DNA from: Pseudoclavibacter chungangensis | Lineage (GTDB): Bacteria > Actinomycetota > Actinomycetes > Actinomycetales > Microbacteriaceae | Direction of reading: 5' to 3' | Length of the DNA: 64,000 bases | NCBI RefSeq assembly: GCF_013410545.1 | Contig: NZ_JACCFV010000001.1 | Coordinates: 2,108,001 to 2,172,000, forward strand | Shown here: positions 1 to 8,653 of the stretch, in pieces | Position numbering within the stretch: position 1 is the stretch's first letter | Layout of the letters: every line of letters starts with the position of its first letter | Notes under the pieces: generated by a model | Told to the model about the DNA's origin: nothing | The model's database searches: none | Seen by the model: only the letters and a program-made list of their open reading frames with translations | Made by a program: the position numbers and the translations under genes

Positions 1-1322
1 ACTCCGGGGCGAAGGTGTGGCTGGCCGACCACGAGGACGCGCTCAGCCCGACCTGGTCGAACGTCATCGACGGACAGCTCAACCTCGCCGACGCGATCCG
101 GCGGCGCATCGACTTCGTGTCGGAGGACGGGACGGCGCACACGCTCGGCGAGCACACGCCGACGATCGTGTTCCGCCCTCGCGGCTGGCACCTCGACGAG
201 CGGCACCTCCGCTACGTCGACGCCGCGGGACGCCCGCGTCCCGCCTCGGCCTCGCTCGTCGACTACGGCCTGTACCTGTTCCACAACGCCCACGAGCTCG
301 TCTCGCGGGGCGCCGGCCCGTACTTCTACCTGCCCAAGCTCGAGAGCCGCCACGGTGCGCGCCTGTGGGACGACGTCTTCTCGTTCAGCGAGCGGGCGAT
401 CGGGCTCCCCCACGGCACGATCCGGGCGACCGTGCTCATCGAGACCATCACGGCGGCGTTCGAGATGGACGAGATCCTGTACGAGCTGCGCGATCACTGT
501 GCGGGCCTCAACGCGGGCCGCTGGGACTACCTGTTCAGCATCATCAAGAACTACCGCAACCGCGGTCGCTCGTTCCTCCTCCCCGACCGGGGGCAGATGA
601 ACATGACGGTGCCGTTCATGCGGGCGTACACCGAACTGCTCGTCGCGACGTGCCACAAGCGCGGCGCGCACGCGATCGGCGGGATGAGCGCGTTCATCCC
701 GAACCCCGACGACGAGGCGCGGACCACCGCGGCACTCGAGCAGGTCGCGATCGACAAGCGCCGTGAGGCGTCGGACGGGTTCGACGGCAGCTGGGTCGCG
801 CACCCCGGGCTCATCGAGACGGCCTGTGCCGAGTTCGACGCGGTCCTCGGAGAGCGGCCGAACCAGCTCGACCGACTGCGCGACGACGTCTCGGTGACGG
901 GCTCGCAGCTCATCGACTTCCGCATCCCCGACGGCACCGTCACGGTGGCGGGCATCCGCGAGAACGTGTCGGCCTCGCTGCGCTACCTCGACAGCTGGTT
1001 GCGAGGCACCGGCGCGGTACCGATCGACGACCTCCTGGAGGACGTGTCGACGGCGGAGATCTCCCGCTGCCAGCTCTGGCAGTGGATCCAGCAGGGGGCG
1101 CTGACCGACGACGGTCTGCCCGTGGTGCGCGAGCGGGTCGAGTGGATCATCGACCGCACGCTCGGCGAACTGCCCCGGACCGGAACCGACCGACTCGACG
1201 ACGCGGCCGAGCTGCTTCGCGAGATGGTGCTCGGTGATTCGTTCCCCCGATTCCTCACCCTGGGCGCCTACGAACGGCACCTCGACGAGTCCCGCCGAGG
1301 AGTGGCGACCCGAGCGGCGTGA
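1..1322 (+). CDS. aceB: Malate synthase A, C-terminal part (5' end outside window)
   Basis: Condenses glyoxylate with acetyl-CoA to malate in the glyoxylate shunt; cytosolic. The frame is open from base 3, so the start lies upstream of the window and about 439 of roughly 530 residues are visible. The family signature RDHCAGLNAGRWDYLF is intact, preceded by the acidic VLIETITAAFEMDEI segment and followed by GGMSAFIPN, all typical of the short AceB form rather than GlcB. The gene is followed directly by a strong terminator hairpin, so it ends its transcript. Isocitrate lyase is not in the window. Identity is secure; only the N-terminus is unseen. Confidence 0.95.
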   Translation, partial: SGAKVWLADHEDALSPTWSNVIDGQLNLADAIRRRIDFVSEDGTAHTLGEHTPTIVFRPRGWHLDERHLRYVDAAGRPRPASASLVDYGLYLFHNAHELVSRGAGPYFYLPKLESRHGARLWDDVFSFSERAIGLPHGTIRATVLIETITAAFEMDEILYELRDHCAGLNAGRWDYLFSIIKNYRNRGRSFLLPDRGQMNMTVPFMRAYTELLVATCHKRGAHAIGGMSAFIPNPDDEARTTAALEQVAIDKRREASDGFDGSWVAHPGLIETACAEFDAVLGERPNQLDRLRDDVSVTGSQLIDFRIPDGTVTVAGIRENVSASLRYLDSWLRGTGAVPIDDLLEDVSTAEISRCQLWQWIQQGALTDDGLPVVRERVEWIIDRTLGELPRTGTDRLDDAAELLREMVLGDSFPRFLTLGAYERHLDESRRGVATRAA

Positions 1323-1369
1323 GCGGCCGCCGGCGCGATCCGCCGGCGTCACGTCGGGTGAGTACACGC

Positions 1370-1403
1370 GGTGCCCGACCGGAACGGCTTCCGGTCGGGC
1401 ACC
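1370..1403 (+). terminator. Rho-independent-type hairpin after aceB
   Basis: A perfect 13-bp inverted repeat (GGTGCCCGACCGG and its complement) with an 8-nt loop begins about 48 bases after the aceB stop. There is no clear U-tract, as is usual in high-GC actinobacteria. It lies between aceB (+) and the convergent lipase gene (-), so it could serve both. Confidence 0.75.
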
Positions 1404-1488
1404 GTCGTGTTCGCACGCACCGGCGCGGCCACTGCAACGCCGAGCGCGCTCGGCGGCCGGGGTGCGCCGGCCGAACGGGCTCGGCGGC

Positions 1489-3315
1489 TCAACAGTTCGC
1501 GGGCGCCTGCCCGAGCGTCACCGCATCGGCCCACGCGAACAGGTCGTCGATGAGGGGCGAGCCCTCGGCGATGACGCCCATGTGGCTGCGTCCCTCGTAC
1601 TCGTGGACCTCGACCGTCCGATCGGCGGCGCACAGCTCGGCGGCGAGGGTGCGTTGCAGCTCGATCGGGATGACCTCGTCGTCGGTGCCCTGCCCGAGGA
1701 AGAGCGGTGCGGGCACGATCCCGTCGGCGCGGTTCTGCGCGAGCCGGTCGTGCGTCGGCCCCTCGGACACGTCGATCCGGTACAGGGGCGCGTCCCACGA
1801 CAGCGAGGCACCGACGAGGACGGAGACGAGCGTCGGCGCCTCAATCACGCAGCGGCTCGCGAACGCCTCGACGATGCCGTGCCCCGCGGGGTGCACGGTC
1901 GCGTCGAGCTCCACATCGGGGTACGCCTCCGCGTAGGGCACGAGCACGAGCGAGGTGACGAGCGAGGCGAGCGGGCTCGGGTCACCCGTCGTGATGCGAC
2001 TCGCGAGCGCGAGCGGGTCGCTCGCCGCCGAGAGCGCCGCGACGCCGAGCACGTCGAGCTCGGGCGCGTAGTCCGCGGCGAGTTGTCCGGCCCACAGCGT
2101 CGCGTGACCGCCCTGCGAGTGACCCCAGATCCACGCGTGCTCGGAGGCGTGCGCGTCGTCGATCGCGCGCAGCGCCCGGATGCCGTCGAGCGTCGCACGC
2201 CCCTCACCCTCGCCGACGAGATAGGGGTAGGCGCCGTGTGTGCCCTGCCCCGGGTAGTCCGTCGCGACGACGGCCCAGCCGCGCTCGATCGCGCGCGAGA
2301 TGCCGGGGATCGCGAGCTCGGTGAGGGCGTCCGCGCCGACGCTCGGCGCGCACGATCGCGCGACGCCGGTCGTGCCGTGCTGCCAGGCGAGCACGGGCCG
2401 CTCGCCGTCGGTGGGCGCGGCGGTCGGGTACGCGACGACGGCGCTCGCGAGTGCCGGGGCTCCCTCACCGTCGGTCGTCGCGTACAGCACCCGGAGGGCG
2501 GCGGCGCCCGCGGGGACCTCGCCCGTGTAGGGGGCCACGCGGAGCACCGTGCCGGGCTGGGCGCGGGCGGGACCGCTCCATGCATAGAAGTCGTCGACCG
2601 ACGCGGCGCTCGCGACGAGCGGGACGGTCCCGGCGGTCGCGACGATCGCGGCCACGAGCGCGCCGACCGCACCGATCGTGCGGAGCACCGCCCCGGCCCC
2701 GCGCGGCTCGCTCCGGACGTGACCGATCGATCCCTGACGCACGCCGAAGCGTCGCGGGGCGCGTCCACGGATCCCCGTGACGACGAGCGCGACACCGAGG
2801 ACGACGAGCGCGATCGAGAAGACGACGGCGATCGCGACGGATGCGGCGTCGGGCCACACGAGCGCCGGGCCCGCCGCGAGCACGCACGCGGCGGCGGCGA
2901 GACCCGCACGGACGCGTTCGCCGCGCGAGGCCGGCGTCCCCTCGGCATCGGTCCCGTCGACCGGACGGGCGCGCCTCCCGACCGCGGTGCCCGCGAGACG
3001 GACGGCCCCGAGACCGAGCGCGAGCGCGCACAGCGTGGGGAGCGCACGGATGACATCGGGTGCCGCGAACACGCAGACGGCCGCGACGACGAGCAGCACA
3101 CCCGCGACGATCCGGCGGACCGGCCGACCGCGACCGCCACGCAGCGAGACGATCGCGCCGACGACGAGGGCGAGACACAGCGCGGCGAGCACGGCGAGGA
3201 GCGCGGTGAGCGGTCGCACCACGAGCAGCACGCCCGCGACGATCACGAGGACACCGAGCAGGCCGGCACCGATCCGGGGCACGATCGAGAGCTCGCGGGG
3301 GTTCGAGGCAGTCAC
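1489..3315 (-). CDS. Alpha/beta-hydrolase (secretory-lipase-like) with N-terminal multi-pass membrane domain
   Basis: A 608-residue protein. About the first 240 residues carry several hydrophobic helices in pairs, resembling small HdeD/DUF308-type membrane proteins. The rest is an alpha/beta-hydrolase related to secretory (LIP-type) lipases. Ser400 sits in the nucleophile elbow GHSQGG; a C-terminal QGTDDEVIP and a late SHMGV provide the likely Asp and His of the triad. The catalytic half is probably exposed outside the membrane and hydrolyses an ester. I chose the GTG at 3315 because the frame further upstream runs through a terminator hairpin, and a GGGAGGT lies 5' of this codon at rather long spacing. 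Substrate unknown. Confidence 0.75.
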   Translation of the reverse strand: MTASNPRELSIVPRIGAGLLGVLVIVAGVLLVVRPLTALLAVLAALCLALVVGAIVSLRGGRGRPVRRIVAGVLLVVAAVCVFAAPDVIRALPTLCALALGLGAVRLAGTAVGRRARPVDGTDAEGTPASRGERVRAGLAAAACVLAAGPALVWPDAASVAIAVVFSIALVVLGVALVVTGIRGRAPRRFGVRQGSIGHVRSEPRGAGAVLRTIGAVGALVAAIVATAGTVPLVASAASVDDFYAWSGPARAQPGTVLRVAPYTGEVPAGAAALRVLYATTDGEGAPALASAVVAYPTAAPTDGERPVLAWQHGTTGVARSCAPSVGADALTELAIPGISRAIERGWAVVATDYPGQGTHGAYPYLVGEGEGRATLDGIRALRAIDDAHASEHAWIWGHSQGGHATLWAGQLAADYAPELDVLGVAALSAASDPLALASRITTGDPSPLASLVTSLVLVPYAEAYPDVELDATVHPAGHGIVEAFASRCVIEAPTLVSVLVGASLSWDAPLYRIDVSEGPTHDRLAQNRADGIVPAPLFLGQGTDDEVIPIELQRTLAAELCAADRTVEVHEYEGRSHMGVIAEGSPLIDDLFAWADAVTLGQAPANC

Positions 3316-3353
3316 CCGATTCAGGGTAGGACCTCCCTGCCCGCGGCGTGGCC

Positions 3354-3401
3354 GACGGCCCGGTGGGCACCCGACGCGTGTCGGGTGCCCACCGGGCCGT
3401 C
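3354..3401 (-). terminator. Strong hairpin after the AGCS symporter gene
   Basis: A perfect 21-bp stem (GACGGCCCGGTGGGCACCCGA with its complement) and a 6-nt loop lie 20 bases beyond the stop of the symporter gene on the minus strand. It separates that operon from the lipase gene. It also argues against longer N-terminal versions of the lipase. Confidence 0.85.
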
Positions 3402-3421
3402 GCACTCCGGTGCCTGCAGTC

Positions 3422-4951
3422 TCAGCCGCCCGCGGGTCGCTCCCCCGGGTCGGTCCCGTCGACCGCCGTCGCCGAGGCCCCGGCCTTCTCGCGCTGCTGC
3501 TCCCAGAAGTCGGCTCCCTCGATCCCGAGCGCCTTCGGATCGAACGTCGGATCGAGCCCCTGCTTCCGCTGCCGCTCGTCGTCCTGCGAGATGCGGTACA
3601 CGAGCGGGAAGAGGAATGCGAGGCACACGAGGTTGATCCACGCGATCACGCCGAGCCCGATGTCGCCGAGTGCCCACACGATCTCCGCGTTCGTGACGGA
3701 GCCGACGAAGACGATGACGAGCGTGCTGAACTTGAGCGCCGTCTTCCACCCGTTGCCGACGCGGCCGTCGAGCAGGTAGAGCAGGTTGGAGTTCGCGACG
3801 TAGAAGTACAGCAGCAGGCACGTGAACCCGAACAGGAACACGGCCACCGCCACGAACCCGGCGCCCCAGCCGGGCACGAGCGTGTCGATGGACTCCTGCA
3901 CCCAGTTCGCGCCGACCTCGACGCCGGGGATGTGCTGCACGAGGAACCCGCCGTGGCCGTCCGACACGTTGAACTTGCCGGACACGACCATCATGAGCCC
4001 GGTCGCCATGCAGATCAGCAGCACGTCGATGTAGATGCTGAACGTCTGCACGAGCCCCTGCTTGCCGGGGTGGGACGTGCGTGCGGCCGCCGCGGCGAAC
4101 GTGGCCTCGCCGAGGCCGTTCGCCGAGGCGAACACGGCACGGCGGACGCCCCAGGCGACCGCCGCGCCGGCGATGCCGCCGAGGACCGGCTCGATGCCGA
4201 AGGCGGAGTTGACGATGAGCAGGATCGCGTCCGGGACGCGGTCGGCATTGACCACGATGACGGCGATCGCGAGGATCAGGTAGCCCACCGCGAGCACGGG
4301 GACGAGGGTCTGGGTCACCTTGACGATGCGGGTCGTCCCGCCGAAGATGACGAGCGCGATGAGGCCGGTGACGAGCACGGCGGGCACCCACTCGGGGACG
4401 CCGAACGCGAGTTTCGTGCTCGACGCGATCGTGCTCACCTGGAAGCCGGGGAACAGCAGGCCGTAGCCGATGAGGCCGAGCATGGCGACGATCCCGCCGA
4501 CCTTGGGCAGCTTGAGACCGTACTTGATGTAGTACGGCATGCCACCGATGTCCTCGTTCGCCTTCTTCCGGTCCTCGTCCTCGATCTGCCGCTTGAAGGT
4601 CTGTGAGAGCGTCGCCTCGGCGTAGCCGACCGTGCAGCCGACGATGCCCGTGACCGCCATCCACAGGAGGGCGCCGGGCCCGCCGCCGAGGACGGCCGTC
4701 GCGACGCCCGCGATGCTCCCGACGCCGACCCGGCTCGCGAGCGCGAGCACGAGGGCCTGGAACGAGGACTGCCCACCCTCGCCGTCGTTGCGTTCCCGGA
4801 GCTGTCGGATCATGTCGGGGATCCGCCGGAACTGCACGCCCTTCGTGGCGATCGTGAAGGCGATGCCGAGGCCGAGGACGACGTAGGCCATCGGCCCCCA
4901 GATGACGTCGGCGACGCCGGCGAAGACGCCAGTGATGTCGAAGGATTCCAT
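3422..4951 (-). CDS. Sodium:alanine/glycine symporter, AGCS family
   Basis: A 509-residue integral membrane protein with about ten hydrophobic segments. It carries AGCS hallmarks: an N-terminal GVQFRRIPDMIRQL, ALASRVGVGSIAGVATA (normally ALSARIGTGNIAGVA), GGPGALLWM, and the late YFYVANSNLLYL and VTNAEIVWALGD stretches. Members import alanine, glycine or related small amino acids with Na+. It begins 4 bases after the stop of the DapA-family gene, so the two are co-transcribed. The usual family motif shows N-to-S and I-to-V changes, which could shift ion or substrate preference (inference). A strong terminator follows. Confidence 0.9.
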   Translation of the reverse strand: MESFDITGVFAGVADVIWGPMAYVVLGLGIAFTIATKGVQFRRIPDMIRQLRERNDGEGGQSSFQALVLALASRVGVGSIAGVATAVLGGGPGALLWMAVTGIVGCTVGYAEATLSQTFKRQIEDEDRKKANEDIGGMPYYIKYGLKLPKVGGIVAMLGLIGYGLLFPGFQVSTIASSTKLAFGVPEWVPAVLVTGLIALVIFGGTTRIVKVTQTLVPVLAVGYLILAIAVIVVNADRVPDAILLIVNSAFGIEPVLGGIAGAAVAWGVRRAVFASANGLGEATFAAAAARTSHPGKQGLVQTFSIYIDVLLICMATGLMMVVSGKFNVSDGHGGFLVQHIPGVEVGANWVQESIDTLVPGWGAGFVAVAVFLFGFTCLLLYFYVANSNLLYLLDGRVGNGWKTALKFSTLVIVFVGSVTNAEIVWALGDIGLGVIAWINLVCLAFLFPLVYRISQDDERQRKQGLDPTFDPKALGIEGADFWEQQREKAGASATAVDGTDPGERPAGG

Positions 4952-4955
4952 GCGC

Positions 4956-5854
4956 TCACACCCCCTGTTCGATGGGTTCGAGTCGCGCGAGCGCCGCGGT
5001 CACGCCCGCGAGCTGCTCGGCGCCGAGCGGTGCGGTCGGACGGCGCGGGTCACCCACGTCGAGGCCCCGGGCGGTGAGTCCCGCCTTGACGGCCGAGATG
5101 AACGGCACGCTGATGAGCGCGTCGATGACGGGATACAGCCGCTTCCAGTCGGCGAGCGCGCCCGCGAGGTCGCCCGCGGCGATGCCCCGCGCGACCGACA
5201 CGATCTCGTCCGGGACGACGTTCGCCGCACCCGCCATGACGCCGGCCGCCCCCTCCGCGAGCGCGCTGTAGATGTAGGAGTCCCATCCGATGAACGTCCC
5301 GATGACGTCGGCATGGTGGTGGATGAGCTGCAGCGCCTGCTCCCAGTTCGCGCTGGAGTCCTTGATGTAGGCGACGTTGTCGATCTCGGTCGCGAGCCGA
5401 CGCACGGTCGCCGGGTCGAGGTTCACGCCCGTGACGGCCGGGATGTTGTAGAGCATGACGGGCAGGTCGACCGCACCCGCCACGTCCGTGAGGTAGGCGA
5501 CCGTCTCGTCGATCGTGAGCGGCTCGTAGAACGGCGTGATGAGCATGAGGACGTCGGCGCCGGAGCGCTCGGCGGCCTTCGACAGCCGGATCGCCTCTGT
5601 GGTCGAGGTCGCGCCCGTCTGTGCGATGACGGGCACGCGGCCGGCCGTCTGTTCGATGACGGTGTCGACGAGCGCGATGCGTTCGTCCGAGCTGAGCGCG
5701 CCGACTTCGCCGGTCGAGCCGGCGGCGACGACACCGTCGACGCCGGCATCGATCGAACGATCGACGACGGACCTGAGCAGGGCACGTCGATGCCCTCATG
5801 GGCGTCGAAGGGCGTGGTCAGCGCCGTGAGGACGCCTCGCAGTGGTGCGGTCAT
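4956..5854 (-). pseudogene. Dihydrodipicolinate synthase/N-acetylneuraminate lyase family, single-base frameshift
   Basis: The start MTAPLRGVLTALTTPFDAHEG (5854) and the rest of the protein, from LLRSVVDR to the stop at 4956, lie in different frames. One base is missing near 5778-5783, just after the GIDVP segment. Apart from that the Schiff-base aldolase is complete: GSTGEVG, the catalytic-loop Tyr in LYNIPAVTG and the Lys in VAYIKDSS. A shorter protein from the GTG at 5636 would lack the first barrel strands and GSTGE. It lies between the amine oxidase and the AGCS symporter, so an amino-acid or keto-acid aldolase/synthase is plausible. Either a real frameshift or a base-calling error. Confidence 0.75.
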
Positions 5855-5937
5855 GCTGGTTTCCTTCGTTGTCGGTGGAGCGTTGTCGTGATCGGTGGAG
5901 CATTGTCGTGATCGGGTGGACGGGCCGCGGGTGCAGC

Positions 5938-7323
5938 TCAGGACGCCCCGAGCGGCAGCTCGTGTCCGCGACGCTGTCGCTCGGTCGCGAGGACGCTCGC
6001 GGCCTCCTGGGCGGCCGAGAAGCCGGAGGTGATCGCGGTCTCGGTGTAGAGGGTTCCGAGGTAGTCACCCGCGAGGAACACGCGATCGGCACCGGCCGTG
6101 AGCGTCGGCTGGAGGCGCGCGCGCCCCGAGAAGCAGTAGGGCGACGCGTCGACCCAGCGGGCGGCCTTCGACTCGACGACGGAGTCGGCGAAGCCGTGGC
6201 CGAGGATCGCGTGGAGATCGCGCAGGTGGGTGTCGACCACCTCGTCGTCGCTCTTGTCGAGCAGTGCCGCACCGAGGGCCGCGGGTGAGAACGTCATGAA
6301 GCTGCCGCCGGGCCTGCGGACGGACTCCGTGCCGCGGACGATGCTCGCCTGGTTGAGCGCGATCGCGAACGAACGCTTCGGCGCGGCGATCGCGTAGATG
6401 TCGTCCCAGGGGCGCGCCGAGGGCTCGTCCGTGAGGAACGCCGTGCTCACGTGGGGGCCGTACTTCACCTGCGCGAGTGCGTCGCGGAGGTCCGCGGGCA
6501 GGTCGACGCCGATGCGGTGCGACACGTTCGCGGTCGTGGCGAGGACGACCGTTCGCGCCTCGACCTCGTGTTCGGCACCGTCCCGGTGGTAGCGCACGAC
6601 GACCGAGCCGGCCTTCCGGACGACCTCATGGACCTCGGTCCCGAGCCGGACCCGGTCACCGAGGGTCACGGCGAGGACCTCGGTGAGCGTCGAGGGGCCA
6701 CCGACGATGCCGCGGCTGAGCCCCTGTCCGATGCCGAGCACGAGGCTGAAGTAGCCGAGCCCCGCGCCCTCCGACACCTGGTCCATGTTCCCGGCGGAGC
6801 GGGACACGGTCGTGCTGAACAGCGCCGCGGCGTCCTCGGGAAGCTCGCCCGTGAAGTCCTGGAAGGAGCGTTCGTTCGCGAAGTCGTAGATCCGTTGCTG
6901 CCGCATCGCCCCGGACTCGCCCGCACGTTTGCGGACGACGCCCGTGTACCGGGCGACCCCTGCGACGATCTTGACGCCCGCGCGCATCGTCGCGACCCGG
7001 GAACGCATCGGCATCGGGATGCGCAACGGATAGCTCGCGATGTGTCCGCGCCGGAGGAAGCGACCGTTCATCGCGAGCGCCTGGAGCGAGCCCGGGATGT
7101 CGACGGCCATGACGCCGACCTCGTTCAGCAGGGCGTCCGTGGACGAGCCGCCGCCCGCGAAGACGTGTCCACCCCAGTTGAGCCAGTACGCCCCGCGTCG
7201 TTCGGAGCGGATGCGCCCGCCGACGCGGTCGTCCGCCTCGAGGACGAGGGTGTCCCAGTGCCGGAGCCGCCACGCGGCCGAGAGCCCGGCGAGGCCGCCG
7301 CCGACGATCACTATGTCTTTCAT
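5938..7323 (-). CDS. FAD-dependent amine oxidase / protoporphyrinogen-oxidase-fold flavoprotein
   Basis: A 461-residue cytosolic flavoenzyme. The ADP-binding motif GGGLAGL is at residues 7-13, followed by LVLEADDRVGGRI (FAD ribose binding). The C-terminal motif RVFLAGDYLGTLYTETAITSG closes the FAD site. The ATG at 7323 is chosen because GAAGGAG lies 10 bases upstream; longer forms have no such site. Such enzymes oxidise amines, polyamines or amino acids, giving an aldehyde, ammonia and H2O2. The divergently oriented PatD-like aldehyde dehydrogenase and shared operator-like repeats suggest an amine substrate such as a polyamine, but the sequence does not fix it. Confidence 0.85.
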   Translation of the reverse strand: MKDIVIVGGGLAGLSAAWRLRHWDTLVLEADDRVGGRIRSERRGAYWLNWGGHVFAGGGSSTDALLNEVGVMAVDIPGSLQALAMNGRFLRRGHIASYPLRIPMPMRSRVATMRAGVKIVAGVARYTGVVRKRAGESGAMRQQRIYDFANERSFQDFTGELPEDAAALFSTTVSRSAGNMDQVSEGAGLGYFSLVLGIGQGLSRGIVGGPSTLTEVLAVTLGDRVRLGTEVHEVVRKAGSVVVRYHRDGAEHEVEARTVVLATTANVSHRIGVDLPADLRDALAQVKYGPHVSTAFLTDEPSARPWDDIYAIAAPKRSFAIALNQASIVRGTESVRRPGGSFMTFSPAALGAALLDKSDDEVVDTHLRDLHAILGHGFADSVVESKAARWVDASPYCFSGRARLQPTLTAGADRVFLAGDYLGTLYTETAITSGFSAAQEAASVLATERQRRGHELPLGAS

Positions 7324-7581
7324 GAGCCGAGTCGCTCCTTCGTCTCGTCTTCCGTCCACGGTCGTGGACGATCCGATCGCCGCGGTGCGGTGGTCCGCGC
7401 CGTCGTGCGCGATCGGTTTCGCTTGGGTGGGCACGACGGAACGCAGCGTCGGACACCGACGCGTCGTCGCGTGCGTGTGCGCGTTCAGCCGTGGTGGGGT
7501 ACCGGTCCCGGACCGGTTCGGTGGGCCTTCGGACTGCTGTGTCCGGTTCCTCGTGCCGAGGTTTCCATCACGATAGGTTCC

Positions 7582-7593
7582 GATCGGCGATCA
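7582..7593 (-). promoter_or_regulatory. GntR-type operator candidate (TGATCGCCGATC)
   Basis: Near-palindromic 12-mer matching the site at 8581-8592 at 11 of 12 positions. It lies upstream of the amine oxidase, 21 bases (two helical turns) from the next repeat. Inferred target of the adjacent GntR/FCD regulator. Confidence 0.5.
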
Positions 7594-7602
7594 CACAATA
7601 TC

Positions 7603-7614
7603 TGATCACAGATC
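7603..7614 (+). promoter_or_regulatory. GntR-type operator candidate (TGATCACAGATC)
   Basis: Differs at one of 12 positions from the complement of the 8581-8592 site (TGATCACCGATC). Second repeat before the amine oxidase. Confidence 0.5.
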
Positions 7615-7783
7615 GGCGATATTTTTTGATGAGCCGACCACGTCGACGACGGTGGCGCGCACCGTGCCGGCCGCGATGACGCACACCGAGACGGCCACCA
7701 CGCACTCGCGGCACGACGAGCGCACGGCGACACGCGCGACCACCGGATTCGGCGGACGCGCGGGACTCACCCCCCGGTCGGAC

Positions 7784-8470
7784 TCAGTCCGTGTCGTCGC
7801 TCGCGGGCCTGATCGCCTCACCGATGCGCGTGGTCGCCGAGTCGATCGACTCACCCGTGATCACACCGGCGCGTTCGGCGTCGCCGGCACGGACGGCGGC
7901 GAGCAGTGCCCGCTGATGATCGAGCAGCGGCGCTCCGTCGCCCGCCGCCATGGCGCGTTGCGCGCCGAGCAGCTTGTAGGAGCGACACCGGTGCCACAGG
8001 GTGCGGATCATCTCGACGAGCACCGCGTTGTCGGACTCCTCGTACAGCACGGCGAGGAATCCCTCGTCACGATCGAGATAGTCGACCGGATCGGCGGCCT
8101 CGACGGCACGCTCCATGGCGCCGAACTCCTCGACCATGCGCGCGATCGTCGTGGCCGAGGAACGCGCGGTCCCGAGGGTCGCGGCATCGACCTCGAGCCG
8201 TCGCCGCACGGCGTACAGATCGAGGAGCTCCTTGTCGGTGAAGCCGCGCACGATCGCGCCACGGTACGGCACGGCCTCGGCGAGCCCCATCTCCTCGAGA
8301 CGGCGGATCGCCTCGCGGACCGGCATCGTGCTCGTGCCGAGCTCGTCCGAGAGCTCGCGCATGTTGAGCCGCTTCCCCGCTGGCAGATCGCCGCGGATGA
8401 TCGCCTCGTGGATCGCCTCGAAGACCTGATCGGCAACCCTGGCACTCGGCTCGATCCGCGACATCGACAT
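7784..8470 (-). CDS. GntR-family transcriptional regulator, FCD subfamily
   Basis: A 228-residue regulator. The N-terminal winged helix includes AIHEAIIRGDLPAGKRLN, then STMPVREAIRRLEEMGLAE, the classical GntR recognition segment. The C-terminal part is an all-helical FCD ligand-binding domain with the acidic and His residues that usually hold a metal/ligand (DRDEGF, LWHRCRSY, DHQRAL). Start at the ATG at 8470 (a second ATG lies two codons on); upstream there is only a weak purine stretch. It is divergent from the aldehyde dehydrogenase, and similar operator-like repeats precede both that gene and the amine oxidase. It probably controls amine catabolism and its own expression. Confidence 0.85.
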   Translation of the reverse strand: MSMSRIEPSARVADQVFEAIHEAIIRGDLPAGKRLNMRELSDELGTSTMPVREAIRRLEEMGLAEAVPYRGAIVRGFTDKELLDLYAVRRRLEVDAATLGTARSSATTIARMVEEFGAMERAVEAADPVDYLDRDEGFLAVLYEESDNAVLVEMIRTLWHRCRSYKLLGAQRAMAAGDGAPLLDHQRALLAAVRAGDAERAGVITGESIDSATTRIGEAIRPASDDTD

Positions 8471-8580
8471 GGCCCCACAGTAGTCGCCCCGGGTGTTCAG
8501 CCGACGCCCGGCACCCCTCGACACCCCGCCCGATCGACGAGCACGACCGCATGCTTGTGTCCACCGAGACGCCGACTTAT

Positions 8581-8592
8581 GATCGGTGATCA
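8581..8592 (+). promoter_or_regulatory. GntR-type operator candidate (GATCGGTGATCA)
   Basis: Lies in the divergent promoter between the GntR gene and the aldehyde dehydrogenase, about 60 bases before the latter's GTG. Matches 7582-7593 (GATCGGCGATCA) at 11 of 12 positions. Confidence 0.55.
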
Positions 8593-8653
8593 AATCTTGG
8601 CTCAGTGATGAGCACACCCGATTCCTCGACCACCACCGGAAGGACCCGGAACC

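Larger units (their letters stand above)
7324..7783. other. 460-bp gene-free region with operator-like repeats
   Basis: Upstream region of the amine oxidase, running to the end of the GntR gene. I see no credible coding sequence. It contains two GATCGG-type operator repeats (7582-7593 and 7603-7614), a third partial copy at 7611-7620 and an AT-rich patch around 7621-7630. That makes it the likely control region of the minus-strand amine oxidase. Confidence 0.6.

Noticed and set aside
1234..3636. 800-codon open frame on the plus strand opposite the lipase
   Set aside because: Arg/Asp/Gly-rich antisense composition typical of shadows in high-GC DNA; it runs across two terminators and opposite a recognisable hydrolase.
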